Positions 63,303 through 64,000 of a DNA stretch of 64,000 bases are shown piece after piece. The notes under the pieces were generated by a model. That model saw only the letters and a list, made by a program, of their open reading frames with translations, did not search any database and was not told where the DNA came from. The stretch covers positions 62,001-126,000 of the forward strand of contig NZ_CANMBY010000002.1 of NCBI RefSeq assembly GCF_947496195.1, written 5' to 3'. The stretch is from an uncultured Polaribacter sp. Its GTDB lineage: Bacteria > Bacteroidota > Bacteroidia > Flavobacteriales > Flavobacteriaceae. The translations under genes and the position numbers were made by a program. Within the stretch, counting starts at the first letter, position 1; every line of letters begins with the position of its first letter.

Positions 63303-63797
63303 ATAAGCCATAGTTTTAGTAGCATCAAAATCTACAACTATATGTTCTTTTATAGAAGTTGATAATGAAACCCCTTTAAAATCTGCTTTAACAGGATATT
63401 TTTTATGGTTTCTGTTTACTAAAACAGCTGTTTTAAATCTTTTTAAAGGTACTTCTAAAAAATGTTTTACTCCATAGATTAGAGTGGTACCAGAATTTAA
63501 AACATCATCTACTAAAACTAGAGATTTATTTTTATATGCTTCTTTAGTTAAAGACGTTGTTATTTTTTCTAAGGGTTTCTTTTTATTAATATTTACCTCA
63601 CAAATAGTCACTTTTAAAGTAGAAATTTTCTCTAAAACTGCTACTATTTTATTGGCTAGTATAAATCCATTTCCTTTAATACCAGCAATAATTAATTCTT
63701 TTTCGTTAGAATTACTTTCATAAATTTGATAAGCAATTCTTCTAATTTTTTGATCAATTTGAGTATTATTTAATATAATATTTTCTTCTAGTATCAT
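63294..63797 (-). CDS. Phosphoribosyltransferase family protein
   Basis: A 167-residue type I PRTase with the PRPP loop LVLVDDVLNSGTTL (about 95-108) and an N-terminal segment IIAGIKGNGFILANKI typical of PyrR/hypoxanthine-type enzymes. The acceptor base or regulatory role cannot be told. Its start overlaps the stop of the S4-domain gene by 3-4 bp (ATGA), so the two are translationally coupled. Confidence 0.86.
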   Translation of the reverse strand: MILEENIILNNTQIDQKIRRIAYQIYESNSNEKELIIAGIKGNGFILANKIVAVLEKISTLKVTICEVNINKKKPLEKITTSLTKEAYKNKSLVLVDDVLNSGTTLIYGVKHFLEVPLKRFKTAVLVNRNHKKYPVKADFKGVSLSTSIKEHIVVDFDATKTMAYLE

Positions 63798-64000
63798 ATA
63801 TCTTCTGTTGTGTCTTCTTGATAACCCTCTATATCTCTTCTATCTTTTTTAGTAGGTCTTCCACTTCCTTTTTTTCTATAATAATCTTTTGCAAATTTTA
63901 ATAGCTCTGTTTTTTCAAATTCTTCTTTTGGAGTTAAATCTTTACGATATAAATCTACTAATTTTGCACCAACTCTGCTAGGAGGAATATCTAAAACTTT
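63794..64000 (-). CDS. S4-domain RNA-binding protein (Hsp15-like), 3' part (cut by window edge)
   Basis: The last 68 codons and the stop are visible. The fragment reads KVLDIPPSRVGAKLVDLYRK and ends in a basic, then acidic tail (GSGRPTKKDRRDIEGYQED). This fits the C-terminal part of heat shock protein 15-type S4 proteins, which bind 50S subunits carrying nascent chains. The S4 core lies outside the window, so the call rests on the tail. Its TGA overlaps the ATG of the phosphoribosyltransferase gene. Confidence 0.7.
   Translation of the reverse strand, partial: KVLDIPPSRVGAKLVDLYRKDLTPKEEFEKTELLKFAKDYYRKKGSGRPTKKDRRDIEGYQEDTTEDI

Noticed and set aside
1..64000. CRISPR array, prophage or transposon
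   Set aside because: No regularly spaced direct repeats, phage structural genes, transposase or integrase other than XerD were seen.

Overview
The window is a gene-dense, AT-rich stretch of chromosome from a Flavobacteriaceae member (Bacteroidota). A Polaribacter/Tenacibaculum-like genus is my inference. Supporting signs are the fused LpxC/FabZ, type IX secretion parts (PorX and a PorV/PorQ-family barrel), a TonB receptor with a carboxypeptidase-regulatory-like domain, a 6S-Flavo-type RNA beside zapA, and promoters of the Bacteroidota form TTG-N19/20-TAnnTTTG. Starts are mostly ATG, with several TTG and GTG. There is no prophage, transposase, CRISPR array or rRNA operon, and no intergenic stretch over 300 bases.

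Layout. 1-5 kb: 5' end of nth (minus), the peroxiredoxin bcp, a TonB receptor and an M23 peptidase. 5-9 kb: a ZapB-like coiled-coil gene, zapA, 6S RNA, rny, xerD, aroQ. 9-15 kb: a GNAT enzyme, fused ftcD, a DUF4105 protein, a PorV/PorQ-family barrel, a YheT-like hydrolase. 15-20 kb: pssA, a GAF histidine kinase, a VOC protein, then lptB, a CMD-family protein, tatC and kdsD on minus. 20-31 kb: recQ, a ZIP transporter, two methyltransferases, three tandem MEST-like hydrolases, and priA, which seems to start at ATT. 31-37 kb: an ECF sigma / anti-sigma-like / barrel operon, ald, a sterol desaturase-family protein, rpsF-rpsR-rplI.

37.7-43.1 kb holds the most interesting part: seven tightly packed genes encoding a receiver, an H-NOX heme protein, a PAS histidine kinase, a FIST (NosP-like) protein, a second histidine kinase, an HPt protein and a LytTR response regulator. 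Two kinds of putative nitric-oxide sensor, each beside its own soluble kinase, seem to feed one phosphorelay.

43-51 kb: a zinc-cysteine-free sirtuin, trmH, a second alanine-dehydrogenase-like protein lacking the catalytic His, tsaE, a DUF1287 protein, porX and an HD phosphohydrolase. 51-58 kb: lipid A cluster lpxD, lpxC/fabZ, lpxA, then efp, a lipoprotein, a second lpxD-like gene, sucD and fabG. 58-64 kb: a small winged-helix protein, a VWA-like membrane protein, a prohibitin-family protein, a possible small RNA, tRNA-Leu(GAG), aroK, a phosphoribosyltransferase and the 3' end of an S4-domain gene.
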